Shown here piece after piece: positions 1-11,818 of a DNA stretch of 64,000 bases. This DNA is from Gracilaria domingensis (taxonomy: Eukaryota > Rhodophyta > Florideophyceae > Gracilariales > Gracilariaceae). Within the stretch, counting starts at the first letter, position 1; the number at the start of each line of letters is the position of its first letter. The stretch spans positions 1 through 64,000 of the forward strand of contig VCMS01000177.1 in the NCBI GenBank assembly GCA_022539475.1. Reading direction: 5' to 3'. Below the pieces are notes generated by a model. The model had not been told where the DNA came from, made no database searches, and was given only the letters and a program-made list of their open reading frames with translations. Made by a program: the position numbers and the translations under genes.

Positions 1-42
1 CAGCGAAGTCCATCGAAAAGGTTTCGAACAGTCCGGTCACTG
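1..42 (-). mobile_element. Ty3/gypsy G2, left remnant (integrase catalytic-core start)
   Basis: Read on the minus strand these bases encode a short stretch typical of the start of a gypsy integrase core, with a Ser-Met-Asp-Phe motif. The same element resumes at 11,814, where the minus strand reads the zinc-binding part of an integrase. The two pieces are separated only by element G1. The rest of G2 lies beyond the left edge of the window. Confidence 0.65.
38..42. repeat. Target-site duplication CACTG, left copy
   Basis: CACTG lies immediately before the first TG of the left LTR of G1 and is repeated at 11,814-11,818, immediately after the final CA of the right LTR. Five base pairs is the usual duplication length for Ty3/gypsy integrases, so this fixes both ends of G1. 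Confidence 0.85.
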
Positions 43-621
43 TGTAGTATACGCCCGGCCGGTCAACGGGGGTCTAACAAGAACCAAGTGGGACTCACCG
101 GGCTTCCGGCAACGTGTGCCTATTGATACCCCGTGGGAACGCGCAAGCGCCAGGCTTGGACAAGACTAATAGTGTATTCTACGTTAATTTAGAATTAATA
201 TTTACTAGGTAGTGTAGATATGTGGCCGGGGTGGTGCACACAAATGCACCTCCGGTGGCCCACGTGGCACTAGACCCGTGAGAGCCGGAGGGGCCGCTCG
301 GGGTACTAAACCCCCGAGACCGCCAACCATCCCCACAAAATGGTAAGTCACGCACCAAACTACGGCTAATTTACACCAGTTCGGTTCTACAGTCACAATT
401 GGTAAGTCTAGTAGTCCCTAATTAGTTTTTGCTGACTCGAGTTATACGTGCTGCCGCACACCAGTGCAGGCGTATTTAACCCCTTGGTCCACCGTGCACT
501 ATAGGCACGGTTGGGTGGCTGGCCGACCTTATTAGGTGTCCCGGTGTTTTCACTCCCCTCCTGCCGGGTCGAGCCCACGCAGGGCTCTACACTAGCACTC
601 GCACCGATCGGCTATACCACA
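43..621 (+). repeat. 5' LTR of G1
   Basis: It begins TGTAGTAT and ends ACCACA, giving the usual TG...CA ends, and aligns along its length with 11,242-11,813. It is about 579 bp long. Several ACCANNTGGT sites that are exact in the right LTR are slightly altered here. Confidence 0.9.
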
Positions 622-626
622 TATTT

Positions 627-639
627 TGGTGTCCCGACC
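627..639 (+). promoter_or_regulatory. Primer-binding site of G1
   Basis: Five bases after the LTR end the sequence reads TGGTGTCCCGACC. It begins with TGG, complementary to a tRNA CCA end, followed by a G/C-rich stretch that would pair with a tRNA acceptor and T-arm. Position and form fit a minus-strand primer site. The tRNA species was not identified. Confidence 0.6.
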
Positions 640-645
640 TAGGCA

Positions 646-3600
646 ATCTGTGGATTACCAAGTGGTTTTGGGAAGAGAGGATTTGGAAGTCACGAGATAC
701 CCGATGGTTTGGTTCCCGTTGCCGAGCATTGGCTCCGACGCCAAGTTTAACCTAAATGGAGAAACGGGGCGCGCGCTACCAAATAGGGCGCCGAGCGCTC
801 CACCAAGTGGTCCCCTACGGGGTTCAGTGTCCTATCCGGTGTTGGATAACCGGAGGACTGATTCGGAAGGAACGCCCACGAGGGGAAGAAGGTAGACCGA
901 GAGGCTGGGGGCCTCGACTTCCCGGGCTGACCAAGTGGACGGAGGAGCAGGCTCGCAAGGGGGAGCCGCTCCTGTAACAACCCCAGTGGTAGACCAAATG
1001 GAGGTGCAAGTCGGATCCGCGACTGGAACTTGGACGAGGTCCACCCGAGTGGTAATGTTGATCGGCCTCCAGGAGGTCCTCGACAAAGGTCCTGTGGTGG
1101 TTTACAGTCCCGAAAACGAGGTGCGAGGACATCATCGCCGCTTGGTTATGCTGGCTCTGCAGCAGCAGGGGGGCTAAGCTTCAACCTGAGGATGGTGGCT
1201 CTACAGGCCGCGCTAATGAAGCAGCTTTCCCCCGCCTGCAGTAGACGCCACCAAACCACTTGGTATTCTCGCACCCTCACCTTCCTACCAACCGAACTGG
1301 TGAAGGATTATCGACCGTATGGGGAAAGGGGCAGAGCTCCAGGGTGGAGGGCCCGAAGGTACGTACCTCCCCCCAACCTATCTGGTTAGCTTCCCGTCAG
1401 GACAAATGGGGAGACCCTATGGAGATTCGTCGAGCTAGGAGACGAGCGTCGACGTAAACCAAATGGTAAGAAGAAGAAAACCAAAGGGGAAGAGAAAGAG
1501 TCGCCGGTCGGACTCGGACTCTTCGTCCTCAGACACCGTTCGGATTCGTCAGGACGAAGACCGTAGAGGTTCAACGACTGCAAAGGAACGACTCTCGCAA
1601 GAGAAAGGAAAGAATCCCGCAAGGGTAAGACAAAAGGTATAACGATTCGGACTCAACTTCCGACGAAGGAGACTGACCTAAGGTGCTTACGCCGCTCAGA
1701 TGATTTATTCACGCAAAAGCGGTTTGACTATCGTACTATAGGTTAGAGACAGACAGGCTGAGTAAATACAAAAGAGGTGCTCGAAGATAACGAAGCATCA
1801 TAGGAAGCTTCGTTTCCCAACTGGGTTGAAACTCGCTTTAGCGGGGAATGACCCTATTGCGATCAATTGATTTTCCTTTCAAAGGTTCAAGATCGCCTTT
1901 GATCAGAATGGGTTTTCAGAGGCAGCAGCATGTGGCTGTTTCAATTCTACCTAACTGGTCAGGCTGGAGCGTTGCTCCACAGCGCCTCCAAGGAAACACA
2001 TGGCGGTGGACGAAGACCAAACGGAATGTTGACGAACATACCCACAGGTGGTTAACTTCCTACTAGGAACCTACGCGACCGAATGAGGATCCAGCGAGCG
2101 TACGCCAGAGTGCTTGCGTACGCCAGCCGCGGGACAAACGAATTGGGAATGCTGCTCCTTATGGGAATTAGCCTCGCTGTGGAAAGCGTCTTTACTACCA
2201 AAAGGTTGAATCGATGTACGCCGACAACGTGCGTTAAGTCCTATCCATCACAGGTTCGTAATACCTAACTACCAACGCACGGTCGACTACAACGCACTAG
2301 CCCGCCATGCACAGCGACTAGCGACCACCGTTCGGTCAGGGGCCAGGAAAGACTCGCACCCACTACGGCAACCATCAGGAGAAAGGAAAGACCAGGCGGT
2401 CAGTGTTTGACGTAGAGGAAGAGGAGACCACTACGGGGGAGCGTCACAAATACGCCTCCCAGGGTCACCAGTCACTTGGTGCATGCTACAACGACAACGT
2501 CGATCGCAGCGGTAATACCTCTTGTTCCAGCTCCGCTATCCCAGCGAGCTCACGCTCGAGACAAACCTCAGCTCCAGCCATCACAAGGTTTATCCGTACG
2601 CGGTCAGCCGGTCCTAGCGGTACGCATTCAGCAATATGGTGAACAAGGACCATAACCAGCAAACGGAGTGCAGTACCTACTGGAGGCCGTCCCCACCGCG
2701 CGTGTTCGTCGCTCGCAATGAAGGACCCCACAACGGCAATCTCCTCTGTTGGTTCTGTTGTGTCGCCCCACCCCTTGGCAACAGCGTGCCCAAGGGTGGT
2801 TCCGCAGAACAGAACGCTCTCCTGACTGCTCGCAGCAAAGAACCACCAGGATATATTTGGGCCCCCGGCACGGAAGCGCAGGCACGGGACACGCAAATGC
2901 GCGACCCAATGCAGCCACACTCATCGGTAACACCTCGTCTCCACGGAGCCGGACCACGGATCCCGCCCCGCAGGCAGGAAAAACGCCGAACAGTTGGGAT
3001 AAGAGGCCTTCCCCAACTGTCGAAGACGGAAGCCTTCAGAACCAAGTGGTGCAAGTATGACAATTACACATTGGTTACGAGGGAGGAGAGCCTCATGGAC
3101 GCACCGAACCGATATGCTTTCTCCCAGCATAGTAACTATAAGGTAAACGTCACACTCGGGTTTACTTACTAACCATTGGTACGATGCGGTCACTGTCCCT
3201 GGACACCGGGCAGGAACCTAATCTTGGTGAATGCCAAACTATTAACTAACAGAGACTAATAAGCTTCAGCCAGTGTGTACATTAACAACCCACTGGTTGA
3301 CGCCAACAACAGACCACTAACGTCATGGGAGCGCTTACCATAATGGTAATTGATTGACACCATGAGGGTCCGAGTTCGCTTCATAGTCGGTTAACAAACT
3401 GGAACAGACTTATCCTCGCACAACCTTATAGACCAGCAATGTCAGGGCAATTGTTCCAGTTCTAAGACAGTTCTGTTCCATAAGGCCCCCGGAGCGCCAT
3501 TATTGGTAACCACAAGAGGTGCCTCTCGAAAAAAGAACCGCACTCGACCCACCAACCGCGTCCCGGAAAAACCACCACTCTCCAACCCAAAAAGGGTTGC

Positions 3601-4330
3601 CGATTAGCAAAGGCGGTAACAATACCGCCTATGAACCACTGGTATGAAGTCAACATCCAAAACAACCTGGCCTGTTTTATCCGTCGAAACCATTCCACGG
3701 TGGGCCGAAACGACACATGACCTTACATGTCAGCGAATGCGCTATAGTCGTACAACATACCGAACAAAAACCGTTTCAGGTCTACCTGAGTAACTTCACA
3801 ACCGCCCGGTCCAAGTTCGCCAAAGCACACCGTAATTGGTCTTTGCCTTACCGGCTCCCCGTACGATCTTGTACAATTATACCACAATGGTCTCCCACGA
3901 GGTCGTGGATGCTAAGGAAGGGGGCGCGGCCCATCTGTCCAATTCGTTTGAATTCGTCGCGAACAGACCATATCGGTGCAGCGACTAGCCTGACGCGAGA
4001 AGACCAGAAAACTGGAGCTCGACCAGTGACCAATTGGGAAGACGGAGGTGAATATAGGACTGAAGGGGAAGAGCTCAGAGCTCAATCTTGGACTCCTGGA
4101 GCCATTCAGCAACCATGTGGTCGGGTAAGCTGGAGCCATTAAGGCCCACCCAGGCTACAGGAATTGACCTCAAACCGGACTCCCGTCCCATCCAACCAAC
4201 AAGCCATATCCGGCGCGCGGATCATAAGGCCCGTGGTTAGAGCTGAGGAGGGAGAGCGGATGTCTCCGCGACGGGGGTTATTACGAACCCGGCAAACTTC
4301 GGAATTGGCTAGCCCTGCTCTATGTTGCAG
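646..4330 (+). pseudogene. Degenerate gag/protease region of G1
   Basis: By position this is gag and protease, between the primer-binding site and reverse transcriptase, but the reading frame is lost in many places and no zinc knuckle or protease triad is clear. Near 3,770 there is a short Lys-Pro-Phe-Gln-Val motif. It also occurs after the protease in the fragment at 61,897-63,660 (minus strand), suggesting both elements belong to one lineage. ACCANNTGGT sites are frequent here. Confidence 0.5.
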
Positions 4331-4339
4331 CGTGCTAGT

Positions 4340-5490
4340 CCGAAAAACAAGGAGAGACCCGTGATGATGTTCTGTATTGACTACAGAAAACTTAATGCCG
4401 TTAACGCGTAAGGGACTCGTACCCCATCCGAGGATGGATGAAGTGCATCGACTCCCTAGGAGAGTGCCGAACATCTTTACCACACGACGCCAACTGCCGG
4501 GTATTGCAAGAGTCGAAATACCAGAGGTACCGTGACAATAAGACCTGCGTTTACAATTGCCACGCAGGCCTGTATCGCTTTCTTACGCATGCCGTTTGGT
4601 AAGACAACGCCCCCGCTAACCTTCCAAAGGGCGTTTAGACATCTCGACATCATACTGTCTAAAGTGAAGTGGACAACCGCATTGGTATACATAGATGACG
4701 TAGTCATCTACTCGAGGTCCATAGAGGAGCACTTCTCGCACGTCCAAGTGGTACTGCAGTTGCTACAAGAGGCAGGCGTGACCCTCAAACTACGAAAGTG
4801 TATGTTCTTCAACCAAGAGGTAGAGTACCTAGGCATACAATAAGCCCCGGGAAACTCGAAGTGACCAAACGGAATATCCGAGCGGTACAGGAAGCGAAGC
4901 TCTCTACGTCGCAGACGGACATACGATCCTTTATAGGTCTATGCAACGTCTACCGGCGGTTCATCAAGGGTTTTGCAAAGATAGCCGCACCCCTGACCGG
5001 AGGTTGCAGAAGGGGCAGCCCACACACTTTGACCACCTGGAAGAGGACGAGGTAGAGGCGTTCTATACATTGAAAGCAGCGCTTCTCTCCCCACCGGTAC
5101 TGGCATTGCCCAAAACGGGACTCCCGTATACACTGGACACGGATGCGTCGGACGCCCAAATAGGTTGCTGCCTAATGCAGGAACAGGAGGACGGCAAGCT
5201 CGCACCAATTGGGTATTGGAGTAGAGCTCTTAACCAAGCGGAGCAGAACTACACCGTAACGGAGAAGGAATGCCTAGCGGTTGTTTGGAGTATGCTCATG
5301 CTACGTCCTTACCTATATGGTGTGCGCTTCACGCTCCGAACGGATCACGACTCCTTGAGGTGGATATTAGGCTTGGCGACGCATCGGGTCGTCTGGCCCG
5401 GTGGCGTCTGAGACTCTCGGAGTTTGAGTACGATGTGCAGTACCGCCCGGGGTCAAGCACCGAGTGGCGGATGCATTGTCCCGGTTGAAT
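4340..5490 (+). pseudogene. Reverse transcriptase and RNase H of G1
   Basis: Around 4,375 the sequence encodes a Phe-Cys-Ile-Asp-Tyr-Arg-Lys-Leu-Asn block typical of gypsy reverse transcriptase. Around 4,690 it encodes the YIDD catalytic box within VYIDDVVIYS. RNase H follows at about 5,120-5,400, with the TDAS motif and a later RTDHDSL motif. The order is that of Ty3/gypsy pol. The region is broken. Confidence 0.85.
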
Positions 5491-5819
5491 ACCGAAGGAT
5501 TGGACACTGACCCAGTGGACGACGACATCCCATGCTTTACTATAGAACCAGCTAACCACGAGGTCAATGAAGTTCTGAAGGATACTGCATGATGACAGTA
5601 CGTACCAAGTGGTAGTGGAGACCCTCCTTCCTGTGGAGGAAGGGGAACACGCTCCAATCACCCGTGAGGAATTCTTACGCGAACAATCGACCGATAGGTT
5701 GTGCAAACGCTCGCTGACGTACTTGGAAGGAAGGATTCTCATTTCGACGTCGACCACAATGGGTACCTCATCAGACGCTCACCTTTAGACGGAGCTCTCC
5801 AGAAGGTCGTACCTGAGTC

Positions 5820-6660
5820 ATTAAGACAAAGGGTGTTATATCTGTCACACAATCCACGGCTTTCGGGGCACCCTGGAGCCACGCGGTTGTACTATACCCT
5901 TCGGAGGCAATTCTACTGGCCGCATATGGCTAACGATGTATATACCTATGTGGCGCAATGCAATTCGTGCATTAAGACCCGAGTGGTGTGGCGAAGCACA
6001 GGAAGTACCTAAAGCTATTCCCGGCGGCGGGGCCCTGGAATTCGTAGCAATCGACATACTGGGGCCCCTGCCCAAGACCTCAGAGGGCTACCGCTTTGTA
6101 GTAGTCATAACCGACAGGTTCACAAAGCTCACCAGAGCCATACCTCTGAAGAACCAACGGCAACGACACTAGCGACAGCCTTCCTGGAGAATTGGGTCTA
6201 CCCGTACGGTGCTCCCATGTACCTACTGACCGATAACGGTTCGAACCTAGCTTCTAAGTTCTTCGAGGCGGTTTGTACAATGCTAGGGGTCAAGCACTAC
6301 TTACCACGGCCTATCATCCGCAAACAAACGGCCAAGTGGAACGCTTCAATAAGACCCTAGTGGCACGCCTACGGCACTATGTCGAAGAGCACCAAACCAC
6401 ATGGTCGGAGTATGTCCAACCATTGACATATGCGTACAACCTCCAGGTCCACAGGGTCACTCAAACAACCCATTCGACCTGGTACTTTCGCGAACACCAC
6501 ATGGTATTATCGTCCAGCCCGGACCTGACCGCTCGGAAGCGGCCGGGACACTCACACCGGCGAAGGTCAAGAGAAACATACTCCAGAAGTTACGCGCCGC
6601 TTTGGCTGCTGCCAAAGTTAAGATGCCAGCAGCCCAAGAACGGTATAAAGCGGACTATGA
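5820..6660 (+). pseudogene. Integrase of G1
   Basis: The region opens with a zinc-binding module at about 5,855-5,975 (His...His...Cys-x2-Cys; GHPGATRL and CNSC are readable). The catalytic core has an Ile-Asp near 6,050, a later Asp in TDNG near 6,235 and the motif HPQTNGQVERFN near 6,315, which supplies the glutamate. This is a classic DDE gypsy integrase. The frame is interrupted. Confidence 0.85.
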
Positions 6661-7133
6661 CCGAACGGTGAGCAAAGTGACCAAAGTGGAAGCAGGAGAC
6701 ATGGTCTTCCTTGACGTGCCACCAAAAGGTAAGCGACCAACCCCAGCGGAGATGGAAGAGGACATCAGCCTTGAGGAGGATATCAATTCTAAACTACTAC
6801 CCAAGTCCACGGGACCATACAAGGTGATTCGCTCCGATGAGCATACCGCTACGGTCATAATGGAAGGTTTGGAGAACACGGTCTCCATCGACAGGATTGT
6901 CAAGGCCGCACAACCGACGACAGCGAATACACAACCAATAGGTGAGCCAACGCAGCAAGAAGCGGAGAGGGAGCAAATGTCTCCCATACCCCTCCTATGA
7001 TGAGTCAGCCGAGCGGTCAACCTTCCACCAGAGCCGTAACGGCTGACCCCACGACCCAAGCGGCACAGGAGATCGAGCCTCGGCAAGACCAACGGGTCAC
7101 ACCACCCACGGGAGCCACGCACCCCATGACCAA

Positions 7134-7370
7134 ATGGAAGAGTCACACCCTCAAGTAGACACTCAGGAGTGCGCTATTGACACCATTGTAGGTCACGAAC
7201 ACACCACAAAGGGTATGCGCTACCGGGTAAGATGGTATGGATGGTCGCCCGAGCACGACTCTATGGAACCACCTGGTCATATCCCTAACAACTTCATCAT
7301 CCGATACTGGCGCAAACAAGGGCGAACGCCCCCACCAACTGGTATTGCTTCGCGTGGTACGCGTCGCTAA
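7134..7370 (+). pseudogene. Chromodomain at the pol C-terminus of G1
   Basis: The segment encodes a chromodomain-like fold with the motif YRVRWYGW followed by HDSMEPP. Conserved aromatic residues and the Glu-Pro sit where chromodomains place them. In chromoviruses this domain steers integration toward marked chromatin. It ends just before the antisense gene. Confidence 0.75.
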
Positions 7371-7521
7371 GGAAGGGGGGGGTTATCGAAAGCCGTTGAA
7401 CGCCACGCTACACGAAAAGCTAACTAACTAACCTAACAGGAAAACAAAAGAAGATCAGAGATCACAATGCAAGACACTTTATTAGTCGAGAAGAATCCAC
7501 GAGAGGGAACCACGAGGTGAC

Positions 7522-10299
7522 TTAGGAGGCCTTGGAGGACCCACGGCCACGTCCGCGTCCACGACTGGTTCCACGACCGCGACCACGTCCACGGGAGGTC
7601 CCGCGAGATGAAGCGGAACCTCCACGACCAGAGGACACCGACATAGGTCCGGCGGAGCTTCCGCCCCCGCCGCTAGCCGCGCTCGGTGGCGCACCACCAC
7701 TTGGTAAGGGAGCAGAAGTACCAGCAGGTCCCGCAGGGGTACCGCTGCTGACTACCGGCATGGTATTCGCAGGACCAGTGGGTGGATGGAAGAAAGGCGG
7801 TAAGCTAGACGGAGGGATGCCACCAGAGGTCGGAGGAGCAAGACCACTAGACGGCCCTGCACCGGGGGTCAGACCAGTAGGCGGCCTAGGAGCACCGGAC
7901 GTCGGCGGAAGCGGAGCCGAACGGAAACCAGTTGAGAAACCACTTGGTGCTCCTGTCCCAGTACTTGCTGGAGGAAGAGGAACGTTGTGAGGACCAAGCG
8001 GAGTATGGAAAGGTGCCGCAGGATCACCACCAGGAGGTCCACCAGGGAGTTGATACGTACCAAGGCCACCAAAGCCTACCATTGGGGTCGCAGGTTGCTG
8101 TGACGCAGGAGCGTACGGGTTGAAAACTTTCCACAGGGGGTCGATGTAACGGCGCGTGGCCTTCCACAAGGTTGCTCAACTGACCAACATAGGCTGTCAC
8201 CTCACGGTAGAGATTGCGCTGGAAGTAGTCGCGGAACTGTCGCAGCTCAGAAGTGCGCCGCTCGTGGTGAGCAACCACGGGAGCAAGTTGGTAAGAGTAT
8301 CCACAGCGGTGAGGATGTCATTGGGACCAGGACGGTTGAAGTGCACCATCGAGGCGTGGTTGAGACGAGCCAGAGTGCTCCGTATCGCGCCACTATCACC
8401 ACCAGGGGGCACCGGATTCACCGGAAGCGACTGGAAACCAACCCGAAGAGGCCCCTGGGCAGCCCGTCCGGGAGGGTGAGCAGCCGCCTGAGGGTTCGCC
8501 GGACCACTTGGAACAGGCGCAGCCACGCTGGTCGGAGGAGTAGCCTGTACAGGTGCCGACGGAGGCAATGCGGGGGACTCATAGTTCTCGGCAGCCACCA
8601 TCACGGTATCGTCATTACCAAATGGGTCTTCGCCAGCCATGTGCTGCTGTTGGAGAGGCACGATGCTATGAACCTCCGGGTCGTAGACATCCCAACCCTG
8701 TTCAGGCCCCCAATTGTGGTTACTTACCGCAGTGAGGTAGCCATCCAACTGCTGCGCAGTATATTTGGTGCCCTCCACGATGTTGGAGAGCCCCATGGCA
8801 CGAATGTCGCCGACCACATCGTTGGGAATATTGAAGATACGACCAACTGGTTGAGTTCCGCTGATCCCAACAGACTTGTCAGGGCAGCGCGTGTCCCAAG
8901 TCACACCTTCCACGGAAGCCTGAAGGGCGAGGATAGCCACCATGACGGCCCACTCGCTGCGCGCGACCGACCAAACGGCATAGGCGTTGTTCCTCTCGAG
9001 GGAGATGCTACTACCAAAGTACGCAAGGACCGGCGGGGTCGGCACTTCCAGCCACTGACATACTTCATAGTGGTCCCACCAAGAGGGTCGATTGACATAC
9101 CATGTCCGGCGGTTGTGGTCGCTCTGCGACCAATACTCAACGTTGTGGAACAGGAACATGGTCCGCGTACGGTTGTTACGGTGACGAACACGGCTCTCAG
9201 CCATCGCATCGGTCGCCCACCTCCCACGGTCAGTCCAATAATTGGTGTCTAAAGGGCGCTCAAACGCGACGTACTCCAGATCGACCTCGATGTGCGTAGC
9301 AGGTTCGTCCAAGCGGTGAAGGATATCTACCAAACGGCGGAAGTAGTGGACCTCCCCATCGCAGCGGATGAAGGGGAGATCCGACGGTACGGCCACGGGG
9401 ATGTAGTATAGAAACTTCGTGTGTCGCTGCCGCGCATGGAAACACTGTTGTCGACCGAACCGGCTCTGCTTCTCGCCCTTGCGTGGTGGTGGAGGTGCCA
9501 TAGACACCGCCTCCAACCGGCGACAATCCCAACGGGCAATTGCGGTATACTGCGTGAGACCCATGTGGCGGAACCGCAAGGGACAGAGTGAGGAACTGAT
9601 GTGGAAAGGCCAGTTCCCCAGAGCGACCAATTCGGCGGAGATATCGGCAAAGCGTGCACCATAGTGGGCATGCGGCTGCCCGTGCGTCCTATTAAGGTCA
9701 TGAGGATTCAGCTGTTGAGCCTCCACCGTACCGGCCACTGCAAGAGGGTTAACGTTGCTCGGGCCCGCGGCGGCTGCGTAGGGATCATACCCACCGCGAC
9801 CGTAAGGGTCTTGACGAGAACGCGTACTCGACCGCGTGTTAGGCTTGAAGATGCCACCTCCGCGGCCGCGCGCTACCCCAGGGGTCTTGCCAGACATCCT
9901 CGACCGGGAGGCAACAGTTTCGCGAACCGAACGGTTGACCTCCGCCGAGGGGGAGACTTCAGAAGCCGAATACCCCTTTATAGGGTCGAAGTGCGGCTCC
10001 TCCAATACCAAGTGGTTGGCCTCCACGGGAGCCTCGGCGCCCGATGGAAAGGACACAGGTGTACCGGTCTGGGACGGCAGACAGGGCTGCGAAGAGTCAA
10101 CCACGTGGTAATTCGATTGAAACGGCGCCGTCTCACCCCCGAGGTCCACCACAACGGGAAGGGCGCGCGCGATGCCCTCCTCGGCACCGTCTTCACGGCG
10201 TTCGAACGTCATCGACCACCCCGTTGGGGAAGCGGGTTGATCACCCATGAGGTATAAAAGGCGCGAGTTGGAGCGAGAGCGTGCCACGGAGGATACCAA
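7522..10299 (-). CDS. Antisense accessory gene of G1, function unknown, Arg-Gly-rich tail
   Basis: A long reading frame of roughly 900 codons runs against G1, between the chromodomain and the 3' LTR. The first 700 codons (from 10,299) are nearly free of interruption. They have a basic Gly/Arg-rich stretch near residues 135-165, a Tyr/Trp-rich central region near residues 290-480 and a Pro/Ala-rich part. The C-terminus is Pro/Gly/Ser-rich and finishes in repeated Arg-Gly-Arg-Gly units, like RGG-type nucleic-acid-binding tails. About one break is present. I recognise no family. Because it carries ACCANNTGGT sites and lies inside the LTRs, it belongs to the element. It has no link in sequence to the C1/C2 antisense proteins. 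Confidence 0.7.
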
Positions 10300-11241
10300 C
10301 CGAGAGGGGGAACACCACCAATTGGATGACTAGATGAAGCCTGAGGGGTCACAGAGAACGGGCACGCCGCTCGAGCGAGCTGACACACCGTGAAAATGAC
10401 CAGGGTTGTGCGCCGGCTGGACGGGTTCCGTGAACCAGGGAGGGTACAACCACCCCAGAGGGAACCTAAGGGACGGAAGGAGACCGCGAGGAACCAGGTG
10501 GAGGGGCGCTGAACGCCACGCAGTCGGGTAAACCCCTCGGCTGGACCTGAAGCAAGCCTGAACACCCCGATGAGGCAGACCACTAGGTAGAAGCGGCGTC
10601 AGCACCGGTACGGTCACGAAGTCTGAAGAGCCACGGGCAGGAGTCTCCTCGACGCGGCCGCCCAAGGCAACGACACCCCAGTGGCGCCCTCACTCAAGCG
10701 GAGAGACAGTACGTGTCGGAACCAACGAGGTATCACCTCAGTACGGCACAAGACCAAGTGGCCAACAGAGAATAGGAGCGACACCACGAGGGGGCGGTGT
10801 GCCGATCGGTTGACAACTGCGAACCCCACCGAAGGGAGGCTCGAAACCAACTGGTAAGCCGGGACTAACCCGCCCAGGGGGAGGACGGACAGGGGAAGAT
10901 GGAGTGACGGACTCCTCCGGGAGGGACCAAACAGGCGAAGACAACCACGTGGTACCAGGCGCGCGACAAGATCAACCTGAATGGTCGCGGTTCGCGGTTT
11001 CGCGTTCCAATACCACGAGGGACGTAAGGTACGATCGCACCTACCACAGAGGGGTACGGCGGCGTGGGTAATGGCGCTTCAGTGCATGTGGCGAACCGCG
11101 CCGTGCACCGCGCCATCTTCGCGTCATCGCGAGACGCGCCGTGCGCCAGGCGATGCGCGCCGACGACCGTTTGGCGAAAAGGCGGCAAACGCCGTGGGAA
11201 CTTCGCAGCCACGGGGCGTGCCTGTCGGTAGGAGGGGGGTC
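10300..11241 (+). other. Untranslated region and polypurine tract of G1
   Basis: No convincing gene lies here. The segment contains four ACCANNTGGT or CCANNTGG sites with flanking near-matches. It ends in the purine run AGGAGGGGGGT at 11,230-11,240, just before the TG of the 3' LTR. That is the expected plus-strand priming tract. Confidence 0.6.
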
Positions 11242-11813
11242 TGTAGTATAGCCCGGCCGGATCAACGGGGGCTCTACAAGACCAAGTGGTGACGTCACGG
11301 GCTCCCGGGCACGTGTGCCTATTGTACCACGTGGGACGCGCAAGCGCAGGCTTGGACAAGACTAATTAGTCTATTCTCGTTAATTTAGAATTAATATTTA
11401 CTAGGTAGTGTAGATATGTGGCCGGGGTGGTGCACCACAAATGCACCTCCCGGTGGCCCACGTGGCACTAGACCCGTGAGAGCCGGAGGGGCGCTCGGGG
11501 GTACTAAACCCCCGAGACGCCAACCTCCCACACCAAATGGTAAATTCAAGCACCAACTAGGCTAATTTGACACCAGTTCGGTTCTACAGTCACCAATTGG
11601 TAAGTCTAGTAGTCCTCTAATAGTTTTGCTGACCTCGAGGGTTATACGTGCCTGCCGCACACCAGTGCAGGCGTATTTACCACTTGGTCACCGTGCACTA
11701 TAGGCAATGGTGGGTGCTGCCGACCTATTAGGTGTCACGTGTTTCACTCCTCCGCCGGGTCGAGCCCACGCAGGGCTCCCCACTAGCAGCTCGCACCGAT
11801 CGGCTATACCACA
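11242..11813 (+). repeat. 3' LTR of G1
   Basis: It starts TGTAGTAT after a polypurine tract and ends ACCACA before the CACTG duplication. It is about 572 bp. Near its start, ACCAAGTGGT at 11,281-11,290 overlaps the palindrome TGACGTCA at 11,290-11,297, a classic CRE/bZIP site. Three more exact ACCANNTGGT sites lie at 11,532, 11,592 and 11,679. Confidence 0.9.
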
Positions 11814-11818
11814 CACTG
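11814..11818. repeat. Target-site duplication CACTG, right copy
   Basis: The matching copy of 38-42, directly after the final CA of the 3' LTR. The bases that follow read integrase of G2 on the minus strand. Confidence 0.85.

Larger units (their letters stand above)
43..11813 (+). mobile_element. Ty3/gypsy chromovirus G1, full-length copy with antisense gene
   Basis: The element is bounded by LTRs at 43-621 and 11,242-11,813 and a 5-bp target duplication. In order it holds a primer-binding site, a gag/protease region, reverse transcriptase, RNase H, integrase and a chromodomain. It then has an antisense gene, a polypurine tract and the 3' LTR. The chromodomain after integrase marks the chromovirus branch. 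The coding part is broken in many places, mostly before 7.4 kb, whereas the antisense gene is largely open. LTR differences are mainly single-base length changes, so age cannot be read from them safely. It is nested in G2. Confidence 0.9.
43..11813. repeat. Dispersed palindromic motif array ACCANNTGGT in G1
   Basis: By eye I count 22 exact ACCANNTGGT copies, starting at 657, 802, 1255, 1458, 3041, 4112, 5604, 6396, 6496, 7268, 7334, 7696, 7939, 8842, 10007, 10100, 10846, 10944, 11281, 11532, 11592 and 11679. Sixteen further CCANNTGG cores start at 84, 260, 931, 994, 4030, 4744, 5205, 6342, 7130, 8504, 8618, 10318, 10494, 10754, 11327 and 11458. Uniform base frequencies predict about 0.2 and 3. 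The two central bases vary (AG, CT, AA, CA, AC, CG and others), as expected for a dimer-binding half-site palindrome. One-mismatch versions are also common. Confidence 0.9.

Noticed and set aside
7532-7990. Plus-strand frame rich in Pro-Arg near the start of the G1 antisense gene
   Set aside because: It is the complement of the RGRG-encoding tail; the repeated dipeptides simply reflect that composition.
10252-10262. TATAAAAG on the plus strand as a promoter for a sense gene
   Set aside because: It lies within the N-terminal coding part of the antisense gene and nothing credible follows on the plus strand.
43-11813. ACCANNTGGT as a CRISPR-like or tandem repeat array
   Set aside because: Spacing is irregular and the intervening DNA is retroelement coding sequence, with no repeat-spacer structure.
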